The translations under genes were made by a program, and so were the position numbers. Positions 33,940 to 41,626 of a stretch of DNA of 64,000 nt are shown piece after piece (the stretch's first letter is position 1; every line of letters starts with the position of its first letter). Origin of the DNA: Paenibacillus tianjinensis (lineage in GTDB: Bacteria; Bacillota; Bacilli; Paenibacillales; Paenibacillaceae). A model generated the notes under the pieces. The model searched no databases and was not told the origin of the DNA. It was given only the letters and a program-made list of their open reading frames with translations. The stretch spans positions 3,348,001 to 3,412,000 of the forward strand of contig NZ_CP070969.1 in the NCBI RefSeq assembly GCF_017086365.1, given 5' to 3'.

Positions 33940-35946
33940 TCAAACCCACGGTTCACTTGCGAGATAAGTCCAAATAGCATCTACAGATGACTGGAGCGAT
34001 GAAATTTGAGATTGAAGATTTGAAAGCTCGGATTGCAGCGTAGTTAGAGAAGATTGACTGTACAAACTGCTCCATGATGTGATTCTTACATAACCGCTTG
34101 TCGCAAAGAGATCGACATTCTGTCCTGATATGGTCGCATTTCCAAACGCACTCAATGCTAGACCAACCCCGGGAGAGTTATATATAGTAGATTCATTTCC
34201 ATTGGCTAAGAACCTAATCTTGCTTGCGCCCCCATCATACGCTGGAATCAGAATTCCGCTGTCTGGATCTGCATATACCCCGAACGCAATACTTGACGGA
34301 TCAATTTCTACACGCGGATATATTCCAGAGTCTGCCGTCCGAATAAGTGAGCCTGTAATTGTCCCGGCTACAATATCCGAATAAGTCATTGTGCTCTCTT
34401 CAATTAACCCGGTCAGTGTAATCGACCTCGCCACGACATTCCCGGCCATATCCACCCGGAACGGAGCGCTGTTGAAGTCTGCATGCCCCGAGCTGATCCC
34501 GTTCGTGTTGATCTTGGTGATGTTGTTCCCGCTGCCGATCTCCATGGAAACGAAATTACCTAACACCCCCGCAATAACTTCAGCTGATATCCCTCTACCT
34601 GTCATGGCCGTTCGTGCCGTGACCCCACCGTCCTCTGTGATGATAATCCCGCGGGATGTCATGACCATTTGCACATTCGGATGATCCACTTCTTGCAGGA
34701 CGATCCCCCGGCTGTCGTAAATAATCTCGCTCTTGGATGCATTGATATCGATGACAGCCTGCTTAGCAAACTCCTCGAAGGCTGCTGCTCGCACCCGGCC
34801 TCCGGACAGGAGATCATTCAAGATCTGCTTGCTGCGCTCCAGATCGGCCAGTACCTGCGTGTCATCCCGCATTTGGTAGTTGGACAGTGTGACCTGGCTG
34901 TGCTGCTCCATAGAGAACGGATACTCCGTAATCTCCATCACCCTACAACTCACACGCTGCAACTCCATTTCCGGGTCATACGCATAAACCGTGTCTCCTA
35001 GCCCCGCCTGTTGCTCATCTGGATCAATCTTGTAAATGTCCGCCGCGCTGACGCTGATCTCAAACTCCGGCATTTCCCTCTTACGGAGTGCTTCACGGGT
35101 AGCGATCAGCAGCTCTTCCGGATCCTCGATGTTTTGGTCGATTAGTTCCCCGTCGTAGAAGGTGTTCACATTGTTGGTCCAATACTGAGCATACGGAGAG
35201 ATCAGGTAATTGACGACCAGTTTGTTATCGATGATGGCGCCTGGAACAGAATCCAGCAGGCTGCGCTCCTCTGTGGTTAGGAATTCGGCGGACAAACCGA
35301 TGAACGTCCGGCCGTCTTTCATCTGGCTGAATAGCCGGGTTGTCAGGTTAGAAGCATCATCCTTGAAGCTATCACTGATTATGTTCTTTCGGAACCTGTA
35401 TTCAAAGCCGTCATTGCTGCCAATCCGCTTGTAAAGGTGGATTACGGTGTTATCCGGCTCGATTTCGCAGCCGTAAAGGTTCACGGCATCCTGCAGGGCT
35501 GCCAGTGCCGTGGTCGCTCCCCAGTCCTTAATGTCCCGGAGATCGAAGCTGTCATGCGTGACGAAGGTGTACACGCCGCCGGTTGCTGCGCTGATCTTGT
35601 CCAGCAGCACGCTGATGTGGACGCCGTATGCCTCATCAATGTAATCCCCATACGGCATTTTGAAGTCCACCATTTTGAACATGATGTGAGTACAGATGAC
35701 CTGGGCGCTGATAACCTTGTTGCTGCGATCCCGGGCACGCGACTGGATGATATAAAACTGGCCACGCTCGTCTTGAACGTGGCCTTTTGGGATAATCTTC
35801 TCTTTGTAGTCGTCACTGGTCATCGGGACCGTAAAAGATATTTCGTAGTCGCTGTTCAGCCGGCGGCGGCGCTGGACGTCGGTGGATGCGACCAGCAGGC
35901 CGGTGGGTGAACGGTTGCGATCGAAAGATTTCAGGTGTTTTTGCAT
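33940..35946 (-). CDS. Tail endopeptidase / tail-tip protein (Tal-like)
   Basis: 668 residues. The N-terminal ~350 residues match the phage minor structural protein/prophage tail endopeptidase family: FDRNRSPTGLLVASTDVQ, RRRLNSDYEISFTVPMTSDD, IIPKGHVQDERGQFYIIQ, then EALRKREMPEFEISVSAADI and AGLGDTVYAYDPE. The C-terminal half is repetitive beta-rich (GRGIISE-type strands) ending in a coiled coil LQSELSNLQSQISSLQSSVD, a trimerising end. Start ATG 35946 follows GAGAGGAG. Normally this gene follows the distal tail gene; here it follows the integrase after only 16 nt. Confidence 0.88.
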   Translation of the reverse strand: MQKHLKSFDRNRSPTGLLVASTDVQRRRRLNSDYEISFTVPMTSDDYKEKIIPKGHVQDERGQFYIIQSRARDRSNKVISAQVICTHIMFKMVDFKMPYGDYIDEAYGVHISVLLDKISAATGGVYTFVTHDSFDLRDIKDWGATTALAALQDAVNLYGCEIEPDNTVIHLYKRIGSNDGFEYRFRKNIISDSFKDDASNLTTRLFSQMKDGRTFIGLSAEFLTTEERSLLDSVPGAIIDNKLVVNYLISPYAQYWTNNVNTFYDGELIDQNIEDPEELLIATREALRKREMPEFEISVSAADIYKIDPDEQQAGLGDTVYAYDPEMELQRVSCRVMEITEYPFSMEQHSQVTLSNYQMRDDTQVLADLERSKQILNDLLSGGRVRAAAFEEFAKQAVIDINASKSEIIYDSRGIVLQEVDHPNVQMVMTSRGIIITEDGGVTARTAMTGRGISAEVIAGVLGNFVSMEIGSGNNITKINTNGISSGHADFNSAPFRVDMAGNVVARSITLTGLIEESTMTYSDIVAGTITGSLIRTADSGIYPRVEIDPSSIAFGVYADPDSGILIPAYDGGASKIRFLANGNESTIYNSPGVGLALSAFGNATISGQNVDLFATSGYVRITSWSSLYSQSSLTTLQSELSNLQSQISSLQSSVDAIWTYLASEPWV

Positions 35947-35962
35947 GTTGACACTCCTCTCA

Positions 35963-36955
35963 CTATTGAACCAGGTACCGCTTGTGCTGCTCGCGTTTAC
36001 GTTCCTCCGTGATTCGAGCATATCTTAGTGTTGTTTGGGGGTCTGAATGACCCATCAATTCCTGCACTGCTACTAGCTCCGCACCATTATTAAGGGTCAA
36101 TGTAGCGAAGGTATGCCGCAGCACGTGCGGGCTCACTTTATCCTGCAAACCAGCAGCCCGGGCGATGACTGCGATCTCCCTCTGGATGCCTCGCTTGGTC
36201 AGGCGCCGGTGCGGCTTCCGCTCAGTCACCATCAGCGCTTCGCAGTCATCTGCCCGCGATTTCAGATATTTCGTCAAATGGTACATTGCCTTGAAACTGA
36301 AATACACCTCGCGTTCCTTATTGCCTTTACCAATAACACGGCAGCTCATGGACTGGTGATTGATCGCGTCCCGGTCCATACCATAGACTTCTGACAGCCG
36401 GCAGCCAGTAGCATACATGATTTCGATAAATGCCCGCTGCCGGACTGTTTTGCAAGCCTCGCGCAGCATCTCCAGCTCAGGGATCGTCAGCGCCTTAGGC
36501 AGCCGCTTCTCCAACTTCGGAGTCTTCAGCTTTGCGGACGGGTCCCTCGGCAGGATTTCTTCCGCAGTCAGCCAGCCGAAGAAGCTTTTCAACACGGACA
36601 GCTTCTTGCCGATGGTGCTCATTTTGAGCTTATCAAACTTCCCTAGATAGGCCCGGATGTCTGCCGCTGTGACAGCGTCTGTGCGCTTGCGTACATGGCA
36701 GAAGAATATATCTAAGTCTAAGGCGTATCCATCAAGCGTAAGAGGGCTCAACCCTTCTAGCCGCTTCGATGAAAGGAACATACGGACCTTCTCTTCGGCG
36801 TCAGGATGTGGTTCGTCTTCTTCAACTCTTTGGATATGGTATTTTGCAACGACTGCTGAAAGGACTGATTTCGTCCGCTCTGCGTTCAGGTCTGGATATG
36901 ATTCGTATATGACGGCCACGACATCGGACAATAGTTGCTCACTCACATTATTCAT
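35963..36955 (-). CDS. Tyrosine recombinase / phage integrase
   Basis: 330 residues with a SAM-like core-binding domain (MFLSSKRLEGLSPLTLDGYA) and a complete catalytic domain: Arg in ATGCRLSEVYG, Lys in IGKGNKERE, His-x-x-Arg in SPHVLRHTFATL, His in LMGHSDPQTT, and nucleophile Tyr in TLRYARI. All six residues are present, so it should be active. It lies inside the tail cluster, co-directional with the tail endopeptidase and divergent from an Xre repressor. Promoter TTGTTA-17 nt-TATTAT (about 36997-37025, minus strand) is covered by repressor-type operators. Confidence 0.94.
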   Translation of the reverse strand: MNNVSEQLLSDVVAVIYESYPDLNAERTKSVLSAVVAKYHIQRVEEDEPHPDAEEKVRMFLSSKRLEGLSPLTLDGYALDLDIFFCHVRKRTDAVTAADIRAYLGKFDKLKMSTIGKKLSVLKSFFGWLTAEEILPRDPSAKLKTPKLEKRLPKALTIPELEMLREACKTVRQRAFIEIMYATGCRLSEVYGMDRDAINHQSMSCRVIGKGNKEREVYFSFKAMYHLTKYLKSRADDCEALMVTERKPHRRLTKRGIQREIAVIARAAGLQDKVSPHVLRHTFATLTLNNGAELVAVQELMGHSDPQTTLRYARITEERKREQHKRYLVQ

Positions 36956-36967
36956 GTTGTCCTCCTA

Positions 36968-37051
36968 TTGTTACGAAATTCGTTATCACATCCCCATAAT
37001 ACAATGTTACTATTTACGTAACAATGGGATAATGGTACTATTTTCGTAACA
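36968..37051. promoter_or_regulatory. Lysogeny-type switch: three 19-bp operators between int and xre
   Basis: Three related dyads share TGTTAC-n7-CGTAACA: site 1 at 36969-36987 (TGTTACGAAATTCGTTATC), site 2 at 37005-37023 (TGTTACTATTTACGTAACA) and site 3 at 37033-37051 (TGGTACTATTTTCGTAACA). Site 2 lies in the 17-nt spacer of the integrase promoter. The Xre protein at 37072 is the obvious ligand. A GATAAT at 37028-37033 may be the Xre -10. Confidence 0.78.
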
Positions 37052-37071
37052 ACCATCAGGAGGCGATTAAT

Positions 37072-37284
37072 GTGATTCTTATTAAGCTTGATGACTTGCT
37101 AAAGTTAAAAAACATCTCACAGCGTGAGATCGCTAGAAGAACTGGTATTAGGCATCCGACCATAAGTGAGATGTGCCTCAACAAATCAAAGTCATTACCG
37201 GTAGAGAACCTGGACAAAATCTGTAGCGAATTGGACTGCGAATTGTCCGATATCATTGAGTACAAAAAAGAGCCGCTGGATTAA
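37072..37284 (+). CDS. Xre/Cro-type repressor beside the integrase
   Basis: 70 residues. GTG 37072 after AGGAGG. HTH in ISQREIARRTGIRHPTISEM, then VENLDKICSELDCELSDIIE. No effector, cleavage or dimerisation domain. Divergent from int with the three operators between, so it probably controls the integrase promoter and its own. Paralogous in layout to the 27260 repressor. Confidence 0.9.
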   Translation: MILIKLDDLLKLKNISQREIARRTGIRHPTISEMCLNKSKSLPVENLDKICSELDCELSDIIEYKKEPLD

Positions 37285-37301
37285 TCCGGCAGCTCTTTTT
37301 T
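37264..37301 (+). terminator. Terminator of the integrase-side Xre gene
   Basis: AAAGAGCCGCTGGA and TCCGGCAGCTCTTTT pair (two bulges) across the Xre stop codon, followed by a T run. Confidence 0.8.
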
Positions 37302-37422
37302 AATGCTCATTTTCAGTTGTCCGGTAGTGCGCAGTATGGTCCTTGATTTTTTTAATAGTAAAAATCCTCCAATCCCTATAGAATGGACATGCGTTGTCAT
37401 TTTATGGAGAGGAGGAACGATT

Positions 37423-37644
37423 TTGGAAAAAATAACCGAAATACAGATTCTATGTCTGAATTACAAATGTGTTAAGTGGTTCAGATCGCCTATTTTCTTT
37501 GGTGATATGGAAAGTCTAATGTCATCAACGCTTATTGGAAATAAAGCTCAATGTCCTCATTGTGGTCAAATGACACCATGCAATAAAGAAAACATGCGTG
37601 TACGATCCGTCGATGGCGGGTTCCGTGGATTAGATACTTTTTAA
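37423..37644 (+). CDS. Small zinc-ribbon protein
   Basis: 73 residues from TTG 37423, which has GAGGAGG upstream. Two Cys pairs (LCLNYKCVKWF and CPHCGQMTPC) make a Com/zinc-ribbon-like fold with FFGDMESLMSSTLIG between. Related in appearance to Mu Com-like or small phage zinc-ribbon regulators. The open frame continues 120 nt upstream without a ribosome binding site. Confidence 0.72.
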   Translation: MEKITEIQILCLNYKCVKWFRSPIFFGDMESLMSSTLIGNKAQCPHCGQMTPCNKENMRVRSVDGGFRGLDTF

Positions 37645-37650
37645 ACTGGC

Positions 37651-37681
37651 GAAGCCGCTACTCAGAATAGCGGCTTCATTC
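37651..37681 (+). terminator. Terminator of the zinc-ribbon gene
   Basis: GAAGCCGCTA and TAGCGGCTTC form a perfect 10-bp stem with a 7-nt loop, followed by ATTCT. It also sits at the 3' side of the convergent 50-codon gene. Confidence 0.75.
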
Positions 37682-37683
37682 TA

Positions 37684-37836
37684 CTAAATGAAAGGTTCTC
37701 TTTTCCATCTTACGCCATCGGCCATAAAGGAGAACCAGACTCCTGCATTATTCATCTTCACTACCCACTCAACGGGATAAGTCCCATCCTCGCTTCTAGC
37801 TGATTCAATCTCTCTTTCGATTTCTTGATCGTTCAT
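37684..37836 (-). CDS. 50-residue phage protein
   Basis: ATG 37836 after AAAGGAGCG, stop TAG at 37684. It reads MNDQEIEREIESARSEDGTY and ends MADGVRWKREPFI. Helical N-terminus then a beta-rich part with several Trp. No family recognised; the good ribosome binding site and codon pattern support it being real. Confidence 0.65.
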   Translation of the reverse strand: MNDQEIEREIESARSEDGTYPVEWVVKMNNAGVWFSFMADGVRWKREPFI

Positions 37837-37873
37837 GTAAATCGCTCCTTTTTATGGGTCGTTTAGAACATAA

Positions 37874-37911
37874 AAAGAGCTGCCGATTAACTTATTACGG
37901 AGCTCTTTTCA
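37874..37911. terminator. Bidirectional terminator-like hairpin
   Basis: AAAAAGAGCT and AGCTCTTTT (8-bp core) surround an 18-nt region with further pairing (GCCG/CGG). T runs on both strands. It probably ends the Tad2 transcript on the minus strand. The rest of 37912-38033 holds no gene. Confidence 0.65.
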
Positions 37912-38033
37912 CAACGTTTATTCAGTTTGGCTATTGAACAGTATGGTCCGTCTCCCTGACATATCCATAAACGTTGATATATCAGCATTTATTGGCACTT
38001 ATAAGGGTGAATAATTACTACTGCGCATTAAAA

Positions 38034-38324
38034 TTAGACGTTTACCCAATCCTCAGCCAGCATGTCGGTTTGTGACGCAAGCCATCCGACTACAATCGAA
38101 CCGTCAGCCGCCTTCATATCGATATGCGAGTTGATCGTTACTACTCCGGTATGATCTCCGCATGAATCGCAATCCTTCAGATGTGTGTACGCCTCATTGC
38201 GCAAACGGTCCTTGTCAACCAATGTTCCATGGACCATATAAACAAACATCCCCTTACCGTTCCACCCCGCCCTAGCGACTTTCTTGCCTGCCTTCAATGC
38301 TTCTATTGCTTGACCAAAATTCAT
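38034..38324 (-). CDS. tad2: Tad2-type (DUF2829) protein, candidate anti-Thoeris
   Basis: 96 residues with the DUF2829 signature from end to end: MNFGQAIEALKAGKKVARAG then WNGKGMFVYM, a middle loop with a CDSCG pair, IDMKAADGSIVVGWLASQTD and MLAEDWVNV. Proteins of this family (Tad2, e.g. from SPO1-like phages) sequester the ADP-ribose-type signal of Thoeris immunity. The CDSCGDH insert in the middle loop is not a constant family feature. ATG after AGGAGGAG. It lies among accessory genes inside the tail cluster. Activity is inferred from family only. Confidence 0.87.
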   Translation of the reverse strand: MNFGQAIEALKAGKKVARAGWNGKGMFVYMVHGTLVDKDRLRNEAYTHLKDCDSCGDHTGVVTINSHIDMKAADGSIVVGWLASQTDMLAEDWVNV

Positions 38325-38362
38325 GGATTACTCCTCCTAAAATAAAATAAAAGAAGCACCCA

Positions 38363-38530
38363 TTATGAGCGCTTCTTCCGGAACTCCTCAATCATCTTCT
38401 CTTCTTCAATGAACTCTTTCATTTGTTGGTTAACCCAGGTTGAAATCTTAATACCTTTCTTTCCAGCATATCTACAAAACTCTTCGTAAACTTCTGGATC
38501 TAGTGTGATGTTGTGTCTGGACGTAGCCAA
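38363..38530 (-). CDS. Small ribbon-helix-helix protein
   Basis: 55 residues. TTG 38530 lies 7 nt after AGGAGG. RHNITLDPEVYEEFCRYAGK shows the beta-strand then two helices of ribbon-helix-helix (Arc/CopG-type) DNA-binding proteins, then KISTWVNQQMKEF. Short acidic/basic tail. Possibly an autoregulated small regulator; no toxin gene partner is adjacent. Confidence 0.75.
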   Translation of the reverse strand: MATSRHNITLDPEVYEEFCRYAGKKGIKISTWVNQQMKEFIEEEKMIEEFRKKRS

Positions 38531-38619
38531 TACCCCACCTCCTAATGTATAGGAGTATTGTCCAATATCCACCAGTAAAGATCAATACACATCAATACAC
38601 ACTAGTACGCAGTAGGGTC

Positions 38620-38787
38620 CTACTCTGAATCAAGAATGGATTTAAACCGTAGTTTGTAGTTATCAATCTTTACCTGCAGCAAGATATTATCCTCAAAACA
38701 ACCTCTATCGTGAATTACTATGCCTTCCGAAAATTCAAAATCTTCTAAGAGTTCAAAGAAAATCTTTTCCAAATCTTCTTTATTCAT
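38620..38787 (-). CDS. Small phage protein of unknown function
   Basis: 55 residues from ATG 38787 (AAGGGA upstream): DLEKIFFELLEDFEFSEGIV then QVKIDNYKLRFKSIL. Acidic and mixed alpha/beta. No family recognised. It is divergent to the AT-rich plus-strand gene at 38830, with only about 40 nt between the start codons. Confidence 0.62.
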   Translation of the reverse strand: MNKEDLEKIFFELLEDFEFSEGIVIHDRGCFEDNILLQVKIDNYKLRFKSILDSE

Positions 38788-38829
38788 TGTCTTCAGTCCC
38801 TTATTATTAAAGTAAAGGAGATGATTTCT

Positions 38830-39546
38830 ATGACTACACCAGAACATATATTTATGATGAATGATGCTCGTGATATACTTCACAGGGTACAAAATTCTTA
38901 TCAAAAACTAATTCGAGCCGAAGATATCCCCCGTTCACTATTAAATGATGTAAGGAACTTTTTGAATAACATTGAATCAGCATTAGACTACATAGCATTT
39001 GAAGTTTTCAATAAATATTGTTTGATGACAATAACCGATCCAGCAAAAATAGAATCTGCCAAAAGGGCTGTTAATTTCCCACTTCACAAGGAAACTGAGT
39101 TTACCAGAAAAATTGATAAGGTATTTCCAGATTTGCGAACAAACAATCCGGATATAATTGATGTTTTTGAGAAGTGCCAACCCTATAATCATCCAGGTGA
39201 GTATTGGTTACCTTTATTTAATAAATTAGTGAACAATAATAAACACCGAGAACTGGAAAAGCAAAGAATATCTTCTACATCAACAATTCACAATATGATC
39301 GATGCAAATGGAAATACATTCACCAATGTGACATTCCAGGGATTCAGCGCTGATATGAAAATTGATGGTAATGAAGTCAATCTCAGAACGTTTAATAATC
39401 ATCCTCATATACGTTTTCTTGATGCAACAGTTAGAGTGGATTTTATTTTTAAATCTCTTAATACTCCGGTTCTTCCAGCTCTAACATCAATATACATAGG
39501 GGCAAACTCAGTAGTGAATGAGATCAATATGTTATTGAATAAATAG
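38830..39546 (+). CDS. AT-rich accessory protein of the SALDY...NKHR type
   Basis: 238 residues, clearly more AT-rich than its neighbours and on the opposite strand to the tail genes. ATG 38830 follows AAAGGAGATG. The pattern NFLNNIESALDYIAFEVFNK, VNFPLHKETEF and FNKLVNNNKHRELEK resembles a widespread uncharacterised bacterial family with RSALDYLA and NIDKHR-like motifs, helical and HEPN-like in arrangement. No enzymatic residue can be confirmed. Likely a recently acquired moron. Confidence 0.72.
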   Translation: MTTPEHIFMMNDARDILHRVQNSYQKLIRAEDIPRSLLNDVRNFLNNIESALDYIAFEVFNKYCLMTITDPAKIESAKRAVNFPLHKETEFTRKIDKVFPDLRTNNPDIIDVFEKCQPYNHPGEYWLPLFNKLVNNNKHRELEKQRISSTSTIHNMIDANGNTFTNVTFQGFSADMKIDGNEVNLRTFNNHPHIRFLDATVRVDFIFKSLNTPVLPALTSIYIGANSVVNEINMLLNK

Positions 39547-39563
39547 CAATCATTCCATTCAAA

Positions 39564-39842
39564 TTAACAATCCACAGCCTGAATGTACTTGTCAAGAATC
39601 TTCAAATGCTCGTATCCCTGCTTCAGATTGTTGTCAGAATTGTCTGACAAGTCAGGCTCAAACATAACCATGTCACGATCTATAACAATTATCTGAGTCT
39701 CATCGTAAGCCGTAACACTAATCTTTTGAGTTTTTGTGGGGGTAGTTGCTTCGATAACTGAGTTCGTTATTTTTACATAACAGTTTTCGAAAGTAACTAC
39801 CTCACCTTGGACGGTTCTTGATATGTTCATTTTCAGCGCCAT
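39564..39842 (-). CDS. Phage protein following the fibre gene
   Basis: 92 residues: MALKMNISRTVQGEVVTFEN, then VIEATTPTKTQKISVTAYDE and an acidic stretch FEPDLSDNSDNNL. Beta-rich, cytosolic or virion-associated. ATG follows AGGAGG. Located 12 nt after the fibre stop, so it is probably co-expressed with it. Possibly a tail-fibre accessory or chaperone, not recognised. Confidence 0.65.
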   Translation of the reverse strand: MALKMNISRTVQGEVVTFENCYVKITNSVIEATTPTKTQKISVTAYDETQIIVIDRDMVMFEPDLSDNSDNNLKQGYEHLKILDKYIQAVDC

Positions 39843-39853
39843 TCGGCATCCTC

Positions 39854-41611
39854 CTACAATTTTATTATTTCTACGATGCTGTGATACCCATTTACCGTGC
39901 CGGCCGGTGTATCTTCCGACTTTAAAATCAAATTGAATTGCCCTTCACTTGTAACCTCGAAAACATTCGAAAACCGGATATTCTTTTCAGAAACATCGAC
40001 ATCAAAATATCTACTATCGTAGCCAGACCCTCCAGCACTCACCGCAACCCCCGGCGTAGTCACACCCGTTGTATTGATCTCAAGGCGACATGTCCCTCCA
40101 GCCGTTAAAGCAACTGTGTTAAGGCTCGTTCTTAGCATATACCTGCCTCTTCCTAACCATATCGCTGATAACTGCTTGATCGTCGTTCCAGCTGCGATGA
40201 TAGATGATTGAGAGATAGGTGACCATTGGTGCTCTTGAGAATTATTTGTTAAATTCCCGTTCACCGCATATTCAAAGTAAAACGGATACGCTAAGTTGTC
40301 GGCATTCGGTACATTACTAAGCGAGACATCGTGGGCTAAGCCTTTGCACTGCACGTAGCTTTCATAATAGCGGAAATTAGCATTGTTGATATTCACGTAA
40401 CTGTTCTGATTCTCAAGTACGATGCCGATGTGAGTGCCCGTTATGTCGCTATCAAAGTGGAGGTCACTCATGACGATATCTTGTACCCAAGGGTGCATCA
40501 TGATAGTTGTTCCGGCTTTTTGCAGCTGAAAATGAATGCCATTAAAGCTTGATCGGTATGATTGTGGAGACGTAGGTCCGATATGCCCAAACTCCATTCC
40601 CAACGTATATATCCATACGTTATTAAATTTGAGACCGTCAATTTTTTCATTTCGATCAACCAAGAGAGGCAAGCACCCCACGCCTCCGCAGTCGAAATAA
40701 ACATTACTGAACATACCTATGAATAGATCATTGATCTGGTAATTGCGCTCGAAATGGTAGAACAGCGTATTACTGAGCACAAGGCCCTCCGGATAGTGTG
40801 TCCCATTTGCGATTGCATACAGTCCCTTAGTGCCTGTCCGTGACTGTGCTTCATCATTTACAAAGTAAGAGTTTGTTATATTAACTTCTGCAGATTTGTC
40901 AGTATAATAAATCCCATTTGCGGCATATGAATTGATTTGGTTAAACGTAGATTTGCGTAGGCATTTGCAATAGGCGAACCACGTATAGTTGTTGGCTACA
41001 ATATTTTCAATAAAGACATCTTTAATAGATGTGGCGTAGCTCGTATTTTCGCCGTCGATGTAAAATACATGTGTCGTACCGCTTCTGACGTTATTAAGCG
41101 TAATATTGATAATTGTTGGTTTTTGCGTACCGGATGCGAAGTAAAATACTCTACTTGTATTTGTAATAATCTCTGCATTTTGGCCGTCAAGGTAGGCATT
41201 ACTGGGAACGGTAATGATCGAATTAAAATGAAACGATCCTGCATCTTTCGCAAGTGCTACCTTACGGCCTAGATTAAGGAGTATTTGCACAAGTGCTGCG
41301 TCATCGCCACCGCTGGGCTTAAGCGTCACTATATCCGCCAACTGCGCACTAACCGCGCCATGCTCCGTGTCCAGCCGTTCCCGCAGCGTTGTATAATCCT
41401 CGCGTGCATCAACGATCTCCAGGTTACTTTCGCCGCTACTCGCTACAATATTATCAACACGACCGTCCAGCGTATTAATATTGGTTTCCGCTGTACTGAT
41501 CCGGCCGCGATGCTCAGTCAGATCCGTTTCGATATCTGCAAAGTTGTCATTATGCCGCTGAAGATTCAACAGATCCAGCGTCTTTGTTATAACTCTCCGT
41601 GCAAAAGCCAT
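39854..41611 (-). CDS. Tail fibre/spike with right-handed beta-helix
   Basis: 585 residues. N-terminus: coiled-coil like LTEHRGRISTAETNINTLDG, then the phage-fibre motif ESNLEIVDAREDYTTLRERL typical of baseplate/BppU-like adsorption proteins. The middle (about 115-430) has short repeating strands rich in N, V, F and G (SFHFNSIITVPSNAYLDGQN, IVANNYTWFAYCKCLR), the pectate-lyase-type beta-helix, followed by a beta-sandwich C-terminus. Receptor binding or glycan degradation is expected. It directly follows the distal tail gene. Confidence 0.83.
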   Translation of the reverse strand: MAFARRVITKTLDLLNLQRHNDNFADIETDLTEHRGRISTAETNINTLDGRVDNIVASSGESNLEIVDAREDYTTLRERLDTEHGAVSAQLADIVTLKPSGGDDAALVQILLNLGRKVALAKDAGSFHFNSIITVPSNAYLDGQNAEIITNTSRVFYFASGTQKPTIINITLNNVRSGTTHVFYIDGENTSYATSIKDVFIENIVANNYTWFAYCKCLRKSTFNQINSYAANGIYYTDKSAEVNITNSYFVNDEAQSRTGTKGLYAIANGTHYPEGLVLSNTLFYHFERNYQINDLFIGMFSNVYFDCGGVGCLPLLVDRNEKIDGLKFNNVWIYTLGMEFGHIGPTSPQSYRSSFNGIHFQLQKAGTTIMMHPWVQDIVMSDLHFDSDITGTHIGIVLENQNSYVNINNANFRYYESYVQCKGLAHDVSLSNVPNADNLAYPFYFEYAVNGNLTNNSQEHQWSPISQSSIIAAGTTIKQLSAIWLGRGRYMLRTSLNTVALTAGGTCRLEINTTGVTTPGVAVSAGGSGYDSRYFDVDVSEKNIRFSNVFEVTSEGQFNLILKSEDTPAGTVNGYHSIVEIIKL

Positions 41612-41626
41612 CTCTTTCTCTCCTCT

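Noticed and set aside
35963..36955. Integrase taken as the left end of the prophage
   Set aside because: Tail endopeptidase, amidase and holin genes of the same phage lie on the far side of it, so the prophage continues to at least about 30.8 kb.
38363..38787. Ribbon-helix-helix and 55-residue genes as a toxin-antitoxin pair
   Set aside because: They are about 90 nt apart, not coupled, and neither resembles a toxin.
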